The notes below the pieces were generated by a model that was not told the DNA's origin, did no database searches, and saw only the letters and a program-made list of their open reading frames with translations. Position numbers and translations under genes: made by a program. Shown piece by piece: positions 37,410 through 45,367 of a stretch of DNA of 64,000 bases; positions within the stretch are counted from its first letter, which is position 1, and each line of letters begins with the position of its first letter. The DNA comes from Lachnospiraceae bacterium. GTDB lineage: Bacteria; Bacillota; Clostridia; Lachnospirales; Lachnospiraceae. Where the stretch lies: positions 166,382-230,381 of the forward strand of contig JAAUZD010000023.1 of the NCBI GenBank assembly GCA_014804785.1, read 5' to 3'.

Positions 37410-39911
37410 ATGAACAACAAACTATATAAGTTAATGAACTGGCCGAGAATTGAAGGAATCATTTATTCAGAGGAGGATAATCCTCATGAAATCTTAGGAC
37501 CGCATATCACAGGAAAAAGCGTCCTGTTCCAGACCTTCTGGCCAGGAGCAAGCAAGGTCAGCATTCTCATTAAAGGTGATGACGACAAACACGAGATGGA
37601 GATGGTAGATGAATCCGGTTACTTTGCATGTCTTCTTCCCGGAAAGATTCCGGATTGGTACGAGTATGAGGTACAATATGAGGAAGACATTGTAGTCCGT
37701 GCAAAGGATCCCTATAGATACAAGATTGGACTTACGAAAAATGATATTGAGAAGTTCAATGCAGGAATTCATTATTCGATATACGAAAAACTAGGGGCGC
37801 ACTTCATGGAAATTGACGGTGTACAGGGTACTTTTTTTGCTGTCTGGGCACCGAATGCAATACGGGTCAGCGTAGTGGGGGATTTTAATCATTGGGATGG
37901 CCGCGTTCACCAGATGAAAAGGAACCAGGAAGGCGGAATCTTTGAACTATTTATTCCCGATGCCATGCCTGGGGCATGCTACAAATTTGAAATCAAAGTG
38001 AAGGGAGGTCTGACTTTCTTAAAAGCAGATCCCTATGCTTTTGGACAGCAGCTTCGCCCGGAAACAGCCTCGGTCATCCAGGATATTTCTTATGGATGGA
38101 AAGACAGCAAATGGATGAAGGAAAGAGGAAAACAACAGCAGGAAAATTCTCCCATCAGTGTATATGAATTATATCTTGGATCCTTTAAGAAAAACAGAGA
38201 TACAGACGGCTATTTAAATTATAGGGAACTGGCGCCTGAAATTGTGAAATATATCAAGGACATGGGATATACCCATGTGGAACTGATGCCGATTATGGAG
38301 CATCCGCTGGATGCGTCATGGGGCTATCAGGTGATTGGCTACTATGCACCCACAGCAAGATATGGAACGGCGGAAGATTTCATGTATTTCGTGGACGCCC
38401 TTCACCAGGCTGGAATCGGGGTGATTTTGGACTGGGTTCCGGCGCATTTTCCCCGGGATACTTATGGTCTGTCACAGTTTGACGGCACATGTCTGTATGA
38501 GCATGCCGATCCAAGGCAGGGGGCGCACCCTCATTGGGGAACGTTGATTTATAATTACGGAAGACCGCAGGTGTCCAATTATCTGATTGCAAATGCACTT
38601 TACTGGGTGGAAAAATACCACGTTGACGGTATCCGTATGGATGCAGTGGCATCCATGCTTTACCTTGACTATGGAAAGAAAGACGGAGAGTGGATCGCCA
38701 ATATTTACGGCGGCAATGAAAATCTTGAAGCAATCGAGATGCTGAAGCATTTAAATTCCATCATGAAAAAGAGGAATCCGGATGTGCTTATGATTGCAGA
38801 GGAATCCACGGCATGGCCTAAGATTACAGGCAAAGTGGAAGAAGATGGACTTGGTTTTGACCTTAAGTGGAACATGGGATTTATGAATGATTTCCTGTCC
38901 TATATCAGCTTTGATCCTTATTTCAGGGCACATCACCATGATGAGCTTACCTTTAGTATGATTTATGCCTACAGTGAAAATTTCATGCTGGTATATTCCC
39001 ATGATGAAGTGGTTCATGGAAAAGCAACTTTGATTGGTAAAATGCCGGGTGTTCTGGAGGACAAGTTTGCCAATCTGCGTATCACCTACACATACATGAT
39101 GACGCATCCCGGAAAGAAACTTTTATTTATGGGACAGGATATTGCGGAGTTCCGTGAATTCGACGAGACTAGGGAAACAGAGTGGGCATTGCTGCAGTAT
39201 GACACCCATAAGGGAATCAACCGGCTGGTAAAGGATTTAAATGCTCTCTATAAAGAGAAACCGGCGTTACACGTACTGGATACAGAACCGGAAGGGTTTG
39301 AGTGGATTAACTGCATCTCTCCGGAAAAATGTATGGTCTCATTTATCAGGAAGTCCAAGAAAGAAGAGGAACTGCTTGTAGTTGTCGTAAACTTTGCGAA
39401 TGTAGAGCAGGAATTTACCGTGGGAGTTCCGCTGGAGGGAAAATATAAAGAAATTTTAAATACCGATGCTAAGTGCTATGGCGGACTGGGCAGGGTAAAC
39501 GGAAGACCAATATTTGTGCAGGAAGAAGAGGTGGATGGAAGACCATATTCCTTTAAGATGACCAGCGCACCATTGTCCGCAAGTATTTATTCTTATATTC
39601 CTTATACTGCAAAAGAAAGAATGCAGATAGAAAAGAAGAAAGCAAAGCTTGAGGCACAGATAAGGGCGGAAGAGGCAAAGAAAGAAGCGCAGGCAGCCAA
39701 AGAAGAAGCAGAAAGAGCAATGGAGGAAGCCAAGGAGGCAAAGCGACAGGCTGAAGAGGCAATGGAAAGAGCCAAAGAGGCAGAAAAAAGAGCTTTAGAA
39801 GAACAGAAGAAAGCACAGGATGAATTAAAGAAAGTTGAGGAGCTGCGCAAGGAAGAGGAGGAACTGAAGAAATCTGCTGACAAAAAAGGAAAAACTAAGG
39901 AGAAGGCTTAA
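37410..39911 (+). CDS. glgB: 1,4-alpha-glucan branching enzyme with coiled-coil tail
   Basis: The 833-residue GH13 enzyme introduces alpha-1,6 branches into glycogen. An N-terminal CBM48-type region (with FFAVWAPNAIRVSVVGDFNHWDG, shown here as a family hallmark split over about residues 140-165) precedes the catalytic barrel, with nucleophile Asp in DGIRMDAVASML, acid Glu in MIAEESTAWP and the SHDEVVHGK strand. After the usual end at about residue 730 there is an extra tail of roughly 100 residues rich in Ala, Glu and Lys with heptad-like repeats (EEAKEAKRQAEEAMERAKEA), which I read as a coiled coil. The tail is not part of the usual enzyme. mscS starts right after the stop. Confidence 0.93.
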   Translation: MNNKLYKLMNWPRIEGIIYSEEDNPHEILGPHITGKSVLFQTFWPGASKVSILIKGDDDKHEMEMVDESGYFACLLPGKIPDWYEYEVQYEEDIVVRAKDPYRYKIGLTKNDIEKFNAGIHYSIYEKLGAHFMEIDGVQGTFFAVWAPNAIRVSVVGDFNHWDGRVHQMKRNQEGGIFELFIPDAMPGACYKFEIKVKGGLTFLKADPYAFGQQLRPETASVIQDISYGWKDSKWMKERGKQQQENSPISVYELYLGSFKKNRDTDGYLNYRELAPEIVKYIKDMGYTHVELMPIMEHPLDASWGYQVIGYYAPTARYGTAEDFMYFVDALHQAGIGVILDWVPAHFPRDTYGLSQFDGTCLYEHADPRQGAHPHWGTLIYNYGRPQVSNYLIANALYWVEKYHVDGIRMDAVASMLYLDYGKKDGEWIANIYGGNENLEAIEMLKHLNSIMKKRNPDVLMIAEESTAWPKITGKVEEDGLGFDLKWNMGFMNDFLSYISFDPYFRAHHHDELTFSMIYAYSENFMLVYSHDEVVHGKATLIGKMPGVLEDKFANLRITYTYMMTHPGKKLLFMGQDIAEFREFDETRETEWALLQYDTHKGINRLVKDLNALYKEKPALHVLDTEPEGFEWINCISPEKCMVSFIRKSKKEEELLVVVVNFANVEQEFTVGVPLEGKYKEILNTDAKCYGGLGRVNGRPIFVQEEEVDGRPYSFKMTSAPLSASIYSYIPYTAKERMQIEKKKAKLEAQIRAEEAKKEAQAAKEEAERAMEEAKEAKRQAEEAMERAKEAEKRALEEQKKAQDELKKVEELRKEEEELKKSADKKGKTKEKA

Positions 39912-40763
39912 ATGGGAGCAGAGGCGCTTGAAAAAGAAGTAAATCCGGGAGTGATCGAGAATTTTTTACATCAGCTCCCGGAGCAGATTTTTCATCTCGG
40001 GCTCAGAGTCGTCCTGGCAGCTCTTGCGTTTCTAATCGGCATACAGCTGATTGGTCTGATGAGACGCATATTGAAAAAGACACTGGATAAAAGCCATGTG
40101 GATGACGGGGCAGTGCGTTTTATAGATTCCTTCGTAAAGTTCGGGCTGTATTTTGTTTTAATCCTTATGATTGCATCCAGTTTGGGCGTGGATGCTGCCA
40201 GTATCCTTGCCATACTGGGTTCAGCAAGTGTGGCAGTTGGTCTTGCCATACAAGGAAGCCTCAGTAACTTTGCGGGAGGCATCCTGCTTCTGGTACTGAA
40301 GCCCTTTGTAAAAGGAGATTATATTAAAGACGGGCTTGGAAACGAAGGCACGGTTGATGCTGTAGATATTTTTTACACGCAGATTATTACACCCGAAAAT
40401 AAAGTGATTGTACTGCCCAATGGCACGCTGGCAAACGGCACAATCACCAACTACACAAAGTGCAGCGAGCGCAGAATCGACATCCCGGTAGGAATCGCTT
40501 ACGAGGAGGATATCAAAAAAGCCAGACAAGTCATTGAGAATGTCCTGACACAGACCCCTTCCGTCATTAAGGAGCAGGAAATCAGAGTCTTTGTGAATTC
40601 CTTAGGGGAGAGCAGCGTTAATCTGAACGTGAGATGCTGGACACTCCAAGCAGACTTCTGGACTACCAAATGGGAACTTACCGAACAGATCAAATATGCA
40701 CTGGATGAGGCAGATATTAGAATACCTTATCCACAGATGGATGTTCATGTAGATAAAGGATGA
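39912..40763 (+). CDS. MscS-type mechanosensitive channel
   Basis: The 283-residue protein has three N-terminal membrane segments (about 30-120), the pore helix with the small-residue pattern ILAILGSASVAVGLAIQGS, and the conserved NFAGGILLLVLKPF followed by the beta domain (GTVDAVDIFYT, VLPNGTLANGTITNYT). Family members open under membrane tension to release solutes in osmotic downshock. The ATG directly follows the glgB stop, so both are on one transcript. The length is typical of small-conductance channels. Confidence 0.93.
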   Translation: MGAEALEKEVNPGVIENFLHQLPEQIFHLGLRVVLAALAFLIGIQLIGLMRRILKKTLDKSHVDDGAVRFIDSFVKFGLYFVLILMIASSLGVDAASILAILGSASVAVGLAIQGSLSNFAGGILLLVLKPFVKGDYIKDGLGNEGTVDAVDIFYTQIITPENKVIVLPNGTLANGTITNYTKCSERRIDIPVGIAYEEDIKKARQVIENVLTQTPSVIKEQEIRVFVNSLGESSVNLNVRCWTLQADFWTTKWELTEQIKYALDEADIRIPYPQMDVHVDKG

Positions 40764-40866
40764 GGGGCGATAAACCAACAGCACATCGCCCCTCATCGTT
40801 CCGCCTTACCGCCCCTCAATACCAGTACCGCATCCACCATATCGCCCACACTTTTTTAAAAATATC

Positions 40867-40895
40867 TTGCAAAATATAGACGGTGACGTTATAAT
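40867..40895 (+). promoter_or_regulatory. Promoter of tRNA-Thr
   Basis: TTGCAA (40867-40872) and a perfect TATAAT (40890-40895) with 17-base spacing end 12 bases before the mature tRNA 5' end, as expected for a dedicated tRNA promoter. Confidence 0.85.
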
Positions 40896-40907
40896 GTTCT
40901 TTGTGAT

Positions 40908-40980
40908 GCTACTGTGGCTCAGTTGGTAGAGCAGCTGATTCGTAATCAGCAGGTCAGGGGTTCGAGTCCCCTCAGTAGCT
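40908..40980 (+). tRNA. tRNA-Thr (anticodon CGU)
   Basis: The 73 bases fold into a complete cloverleaf. The acceptor stem GCTACTG/CAGTAGC has seven pairs, the D arm has GCTC and GAGC around AGTTGGTA, the anticodon stem is GCTGA/TCAGC around TTCGTAA (anticodon CGT), and the T arm is AGGGG/CCCCT around TTCGAGT. CCA is not encoded. It reads the ACG threonine codon. It has its own promoter and terminator. Confidence 0.97.
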
Positions 40981-40983
40981 TTA

Positions 40984-41012
40984 AGCCGGCTTTATGAGCC
41001 GGTTCTTTTTTT
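40984..41012. terminator. Terminator after tRNA-Thr, overlapping the end of the permease gene
   Basis: AGCCGGCT (40984-40991) pairs with AGCCGGTT (40997-41004), including one G-T pair, followed by a run of seven T. It also overlaps the stop codon of the convergent permease gene. Confidence 0.85.
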
Positions 41013-41843
41013 GTAAAAATGCTCGACCCATTGAATACATTGGTATAATCCCATTGCAATCACGCATAGAATAATAATGGAAGTAATGACCATATTAAGC
41101 TGGAACACTTGGGAACCATAAATGATCAGATATCCCAATCCCCGCCTGGCAGCAAGAAATTCACCGATGATTACACCGACCAGTGCCAGCCCGACATTTA
41201 CCTTCATACTGCTTAAGATGATGGGAATACAGGAGGGCAGGACGACTTTATGGAAGGCATCAAAGCGGTTTCCGCCAAGGGTATAAATCAGTTTTAGTTT
41301 TTCGTTGTCCACATGTTTGAAGCCCGTGTAAAGGCTGATAATCGACCCAAAGATTGCCACAGAAATACCTGCCACGATGATGGTGTTGATGCCTGTGCCG
41401 AGCCAGACAATAAACAGCGGTGCAAGGGCGGATTTCGGAAGACTGTTTAAAACTACCAGATAGGGTTCCGAAATTTCTGAAAGCGTCTTGGAATACCACA
41501 GCGAAGTAGCGATTATGATGGAGATAACTGTAATAAGCAAAAAGCTTAGCAGGGTCTCTAACAGGGTAATTCCGGTATGGGTAAAAAAGGATCCATCCAT
41601 GACCATTTTGAGGAAGAAGGAAACAACCATGCTGGGACTGCTGAAAAAAAACGTGTCAATGATTTTGCATCTTCCTGCAGCCTCCCAGATAATAAGGAAC
41701 AAGAACAGGACGAGCAGGCGCAGAAAAGTAACAATGTGATGATGCCTGTGATGGTTTTTGACATAAAGCTGCTGGGGAGTTGGCATTTCCTTTTGACTTT
41801 TGGTATGTTGGGAAGCATGTTCAGTTTTCTTCATGATATTCAT
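40992..41843 (-). CDS. ABC importer permease, SsuC/TauC/ThiX type
   Basis: The roughly 283-residue permease has a histidine-rich cytoplasmic N-terminus (VKNHHRHHHIV) and about six membrane spans. The EAA-type loop GGNRFDAFHKVVLPSCIP and the family N-terminal segment FLIIWEAAGR place it with NitT/TauT-type permeases. I chose ATG 41843 because AAGGAG lies just upstream; it overlaps the ATPase gene by 23 bases. The substrate is not evident; taurine, sulfonates, nitrate, or thiamine precursors are all possible. No substrate-binding protein is encoded beside it. Confidence 0.85.
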   Translation of the reverse strand: MNIMKKTEHASQHTKSQKEMPTPQQLYVKNHHRHHHIVTFLRLLVLFLFLIIWEAAGRCKIIDTFFFSSPSMVVSFFLKMVMDGSFFTHTGITLLETLLSFLLITVISIIIATSLWYSKTLSEISEPYLVVLNSLPKSALAPLFIVWLGTGINTIIVAGISVAIFGSIISLYTGFKHVDNEKLKLIYTLGGNRFDAFHKVVLPSCIPIILSSMKVNVGLALVGVIIGEFLAARRGLGYLIIYGSQVFQLNMVITSIIILCVIAMGLYQCIQWVEHFYKKRTGS

Positions 41844-42591
41844 CAGAAATCTCCTTCCATAATAAAGTAAATAATTCCTGAAACTCAGGGGCGCTTCTTG
41901 CCGCAAGAGGTGAATTCTCTTTCAATGTGAGATGGACTGGAATTTCTCTTTTTATGGTGGCAGGGCGTTTTTTCAGTACAAGAATCCTGTCTGCTAAGGA
42001 TATGGCTTCTGACAGGTCATGCGTGATCAATATGGCAGTGATGCCGGAAGCACGGATGATGTTTCCGATGTCAGCCGATACCATAAGCCTGGTCTGATAG
42101 TCCAGTGCACTGAATGGTTCATCTAAAAGAAGAAGTCCTGGTTCCATGACCATAGTTCTTATGAGAGCAGCACGCTGCTTCATACCTCCGGACAATTCTC
42201 CGGGTTTTTTATCCTTAAATTTCAGCAGCCCATAATCAGATAACAGTTTTAGTGCAAGTGCTTCTTTTTCGGGACTGAGTGTTTTCGTGATTTCTGGTCC
42301 CAGAAGGATGTTTTTCCAGATAGTACGCCATTCCAACAGATGATCCTGCTGAAGCATATAGCCAATCCGAACGGTATCCGGGTCGCTTAAAATGATTTTG
42401 CCGGACTCGGGGCGAAGGAGTCCGGCAATGATGGAGAGCAGTGTGGATTTACCGCAGCCGCTTGGTCCTACAATTGCAAGAAATTCTCCCTTATCAACTT
42501 GAAAGGATATATGAGATAAAGCATTTGTTTCGCCATTTAAGTTATGATAAGAGAAACAGATGTCTTCACACGCAAGAATAGGCTGATTCAT
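41821..42591 (-). CDS. ABC importer ATPase, SsuB/TauB/ThiZ type
   Basis: The 256-residue ATPase has Walker A (GPSGCGKST), a Q-loop YMLQQDHLLEWRT that is typical of the NitT/TauT group, the signature LSGGMKQRAALIRT, Walker B (LLLLDEPFSALD) and the switch His in ITHDLSEAI. GGAGG precedes the ATG. It works with the overlapping permease gene; a solute-binding protein must come from elsewhere. The pair is divergent from argH. Confidence 0.9.
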   Translation of the reverse strand: MNQPILACEDICFSYHNLNGETNALSHISFQVDKGEFLAIVGPSGCGKSTLLSIIAGLLRPESGKIILSDPDTVRIGYMLQQDHLLEWRTIWKNILLGPEITKTLSPEKEALALKLLSDYGLLKFKDKKPGELSGGMKQRAALIRTMVMEPGLLLLDEPFSALDYQTRLMVSADIGNIIRASGITAILITHDLSEAISLADRILVLKKRPATIKREIPVHLTLKENSPLAARSAPEFQELFTLLWKEISDEYHEEN

Positions 42592-42692
42592 AGTTCCTCC
42601 CTTGATTACCTTCCTTATACATATAATCTATGCGCTTTCGACATTTATGTGTATAAAGTATGTTGCTTTTGCATTGGCTTTATAAGAAATGA

Positions 42693-42721
42693 TTGAAATG
42701 AGGCTTAAAATGTGATAGTAT
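42693..42721 (+). promoter_or_regulatory. Promoter of argH
   Basis: TTGAAA (42693-42698) and TAGTAT (42716-42721) are spaced by 17 bases, about 33 bases before the start codon at 42754. The region just upstream (42615-42665) is rich in TATA-containing half-palindromes, but I cannot assign an ArgR box with confidence. Confidence 0.55.
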
Positions 42722-42753
42722 CAAATTCAGATTTAACATTGGAGGACGATACT

Positions 42754-44154
42754 ATGGCTCAGTTATGGGGAGGACGTTTTACCAAAGAAACGGACAGGCT
42801 AGTTTACGAATTTAATGCGTCTATTACCTTTGACAAGAAACTTTTTGAACAGGATATAGAGGGCAGCATTGCCCATGTGGTCATGATGGAAAAACAGGGA
42901 ATCATCTCCTGTGCGGAAAAGGACGCGATTGTAAAAGGATTGACGGGAATCCGCAGCGATGTTGAAGAGGGAAAACTTTCCATTACAGATGAATATGAGG
43001 ATATTCATAGCTTTGTAGAAGCGAATTTAATAGATAGAATCGGTGACGCTGGCAAGAAAATGCACACCGGAAGGAGCAGAAATGATCAGGTGGCGCTTGA
43101 TATGAAGCTTTACACAAGATCAGAGGTGCTGCAGGTCACAGCGCATCTTAAAGAATTGCTCGAGACATTGATGACAATCATGGAAAATAATCTTACGACC
43201 TATATGCCAGGATTTACCCATCTCCAAAAAGCGCAGCCGACGACGTTGGCACATCATATGGGCGCCTATTTTGAAATGTTTAAAAGGGATGTGCTGCGGC
43301 TTAGGGATCTCTATAAGAGAATGAATTATTCTCCTCTTGGAGCAGGCGCTTTTGCGGGAACGACTTATCCGCTGGACAGATTTTATACATCAGCGCTTAT
43401 GGGATTTGAAGGTCCGACGCTCAACAGCATGGACTCTGTGGCAGACAGAGATTATGTGATAGAATTTTTATCTGCACTTTCTACTATCATGATGCACTTA
43501 AGCAGATTCTCTGAGGAAATCATCATCTGGAATTCCAACGAATATCGTTTTGTTGATATTGACGATAGCTTTTCAACGGGAAGCAGCATCATGCCCCAGA
43601 AAAAGAATCCTGATATCGCGGAACTGGTGCGGGGAAAGACAGGACGGGTTTACGGGGCACTGATGTCCATTCTTACCACAATGAAGGGGCTGCCTCTTGC
43701 TTATAATAAGGATATGCAGGAAGACAAGGAAGTCACTTTTGACGCCATAGAGACTGTAAAACAATGCCTGGTACTTTTTAATGGGATGCTTGCAACCATG
43801 AAGTTTAACAGTAAGGTTATGGAAGAAAGCGCGATGAAAGGATTTGCCAATGCCACAGATGCGGCAGATTATCTGGTAAATAAAGGGGTTCCGTTCCGGG
43901 ATGCTCATGGTATTATCGGCAGGCTTGTGTTATACTGTATTGATAAAAACAGTAGTATTGACGCTCTTAGTCTTGAGGAATTAAAAGCAATCAGTCCGGT
44001 ATTTGAGGCAGATATTTACGATGCAATCAGTTTAAAGAACTGTGTGGAGAGGAGACTGACTGTAGGTGCGCCGGGATCAAAAGCAATGGAAGAGGTCATT
44101 AAAATCAATAAGGATTTCCTGGCAGATATCTGGATCAAAGAAAATAAATTATAG
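42754..44154 (+). CDS. argH: Argininosuccinate lyase
   Basis: The 466-residue enzyme splits argininosuccinate into arginine and fumarate. It begins MAQLWGGRF, the family N-terminus, and shows MHTGRSRNDQVALD, the catalytic Ser loop GSSIMPQKKNPDIAELVRGK and the mid-domain FTHLQKAQPTTLAHH. I chose ATG 42754 because GGAGGACG precedes it and an upstream ATG-like start overlaps the promoter. argG is not next to it; asd follows 25 bases downstream. Confidence 0.97.
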   Translation: MAQLWGGRFTKETDRLVYEFNASITFDKKLFEQDIEGSIAHVVMMEKQGIISCAEKDAIVKGLTGIRSDVEEGKLSITDEYEDIHSFVEANLIDRIGDAGKKMHTGRSRNDQVALDMKLYTRSEVLQVTAHLKELLETLMTIMENNLTTYMPGFTHLQKAQPTTLAHHMGAYFEMFKRDVLRLRDLYKRMNYSPLGAGAFAGTTYPLDRFYTSALMGFEGPTLNSMDSVADRDYVIEFLSALSTIMMHLSRFSEEIIIWNSNEYRFVDIDDSFSTGSSIMPQKKNPDIAELVRGKTGRVYGALMSILTTMKGLPLAYNKDMQEDKEVTFDAIETVKQCLVLFNGMLATMKFNSKVMEESAMKGFANATDAADYLVNKGVPFRDAHGIIGRLVLYCIDKNSSIDALSLEELKAISPVFEADIYDAISLKNCVERRLTVGAPGSKAMEEVIKINKDFLADIWIKENKL

Positions 44155-44179
44155 GAAACATAAAGAGGAGATTGAAAAA

Positions 44180-45265
44180 ATGAGTGAAAAGATGAAAGTA
44201 GGTATTTTAGGCGGAACCGGTATGGTAGGACAGAGATTCATTTCTCTGCTTGAAAATCATCCATGGTTTGAGGTGACTACAATTGCTGCTAGTGAACGCT
44301 CAGCAGGAAAGACCTATCAAGAGGCTGTGGGCAATAGATGGAAAATGACAACACCTATGCCGGAGGCAGTAAAAGACCTTGTGGTCATGAATGTAAACGA
44401 AGTGGAAAAAGTGGCATCTGAAGTGGATTTTGTCTTCAGTGCAGTAGATATGACCAAGGAAGAAATCAAAAAGATTGAAGAGGCATATGCAAAGACAGAG
44501 ACCCCTGTGGTTTCCAACAATTCAGCACACCGCTGGACGCCTGACGTTCCTATGGTGGTGCCGGAGATCAATCCGGAGCATATGAAAGTCATTGATTTCC
44601 AGAGAAAGAGGCTGGGTACCACAAGAGGTTTTGTCGCAGTAAAACCTAACTGCTCCATCCAGAGTTATGCTCCTGTTCTTACCGCCTGGAAAGAATTTGA
44701 GCCTTATGAAGTGGTTGCAACCACATATCAGGCAATTTCTGGTGCAGGAAAGACATTTAAAGACTGGCCGGAAATGATTGAAAATATTATTCCCTATATC
44801 GGCGGGGAAGAGGAAAAGAGTGAAAAAGAACCTCTCAGAATCTGGGGTGAAATAAAAGACGGCGTTATCGTGCCTGCATCCTCCCCGGTGATTACCTGCC
44901 AGTGTATCAGGGTTCCTGTGTTGAACGGACATACAGCAGCCGTATTCGTAAAATTTAGAAAGCAGCCTACCAAAGAACAACTGATTGAAAAGCTGGTTTC
45001 TTTCAAAGGACTGCCACAGGAACTGAATCTTCCCAGTGCACCGAAGCAATTCATACAGTATATGGAAGAGGATAACAGACCGCAGGTAAAGCTGGATGTT
45101 GACTTTGAGAATGGAATGGGAATCAGTGTAGGCAGAATCCGCGAGGACAGCGTATATGACTGGAAGTTTGTAGGACTTTCCCATAACACAGTTCGCGGCG
45201 CAGCAGGCGGCGCAGTACTCTGTGCAGAACTTTTAAAAGCACAGGGCTATATTACTAAAAAATAA
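44180..45265 (+). CDS. asd: Aspartate-semialdehyde dehydrogenase
   Basis: The 361-residue enzyme reduces aspartyl phosphate to aspartate semialdehyde for lysine, methionine and threonine synthesis. It has the NADP-binding GILGGTGMVGQRF at the N-terminus, catalytic Cys158 in AVKPNCSIQSYAP and the QAISGAGKTF loop with GNAT-like substrate contacts near HTAAVFVKF. Length and motifs match the archaeal/fungal-like branch rather than the shorter E. coli-type loops. AGAGGAG precedes ATG 44180. It is probably cotranscribed with argH. Confidence 0.94.
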   Translation: MSEKMKVGILGGTGMVGQRFISLLENHPWFEVTTIAASERSAGKTYQEAVGNRWKMTTPMPEAVKDLVVMNVNEVEKVASEVDFVFSAVDMTKEEIKKIEEAYAKTETPVVSNNSAHRWTPDVPMVVPEINPEHMKVIDFQRKRLGTTRGFVAVKPNCSIQSYAPVLTAWKEFEPYEVVATTYQAISGAGKTFKDWPEMIENIIPYIGGEEEKSEKEPLRIWGEIKDGVIVPASSPVITCQCIRVPVLNGHTAAVFVKFRKQPTKEQLIEKLVSFKGLPQELNLPSAPKQFIQYMEEDNRPQVKLDVDFENGMGISVGRIREDSVYDWKFVGLSHNTVRGAAGGAVLCAELLKAQGYITKK

Positions 45266-45272
45266 GATACAG

Positions 45273-45349
45273 GTAGTCAAACACTCCGTCTAAGGTTAAG
45301 GTACGGAGATAACTATGCACGGACCGGAAGGTCCGTGCACGTAGTCAAA
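45273..45349 (+). other. Two stem-loops between asd and the EAL gene
   Basis: CTCCGT (45284-45289) can pair with ACGGAG (45303-45308). A perfect 10-bp stem with GGAA loop follows at 45316-45339 (GCACGGACC/GGTCCGTGC). The motif GTAGTCAAA occurs before and after (45273-45281, 45341-45349). There is no T-run, so it is not a standard terminator. It may be a leader of the EAL gene or a processed intercistronic structure. Confidence 0.5.
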
Positions 45350-45367
45350 AGAAGGAGCAGGTATTTT

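Noticed and set aside
44522..45184. Long antisense open frame of about 220 codons
   Set aside because: It lies wholly opposite asd, has no ribosome site or recognisable domain, and mirrors the codon pattern of asd.
45273..45349. c-di-GMP (GEMM) riboswitch upstream of the EAL gene
   Set aside because: The conserved GEMM core and tetraloop-receptor elements are not visible; only simple stems are present.
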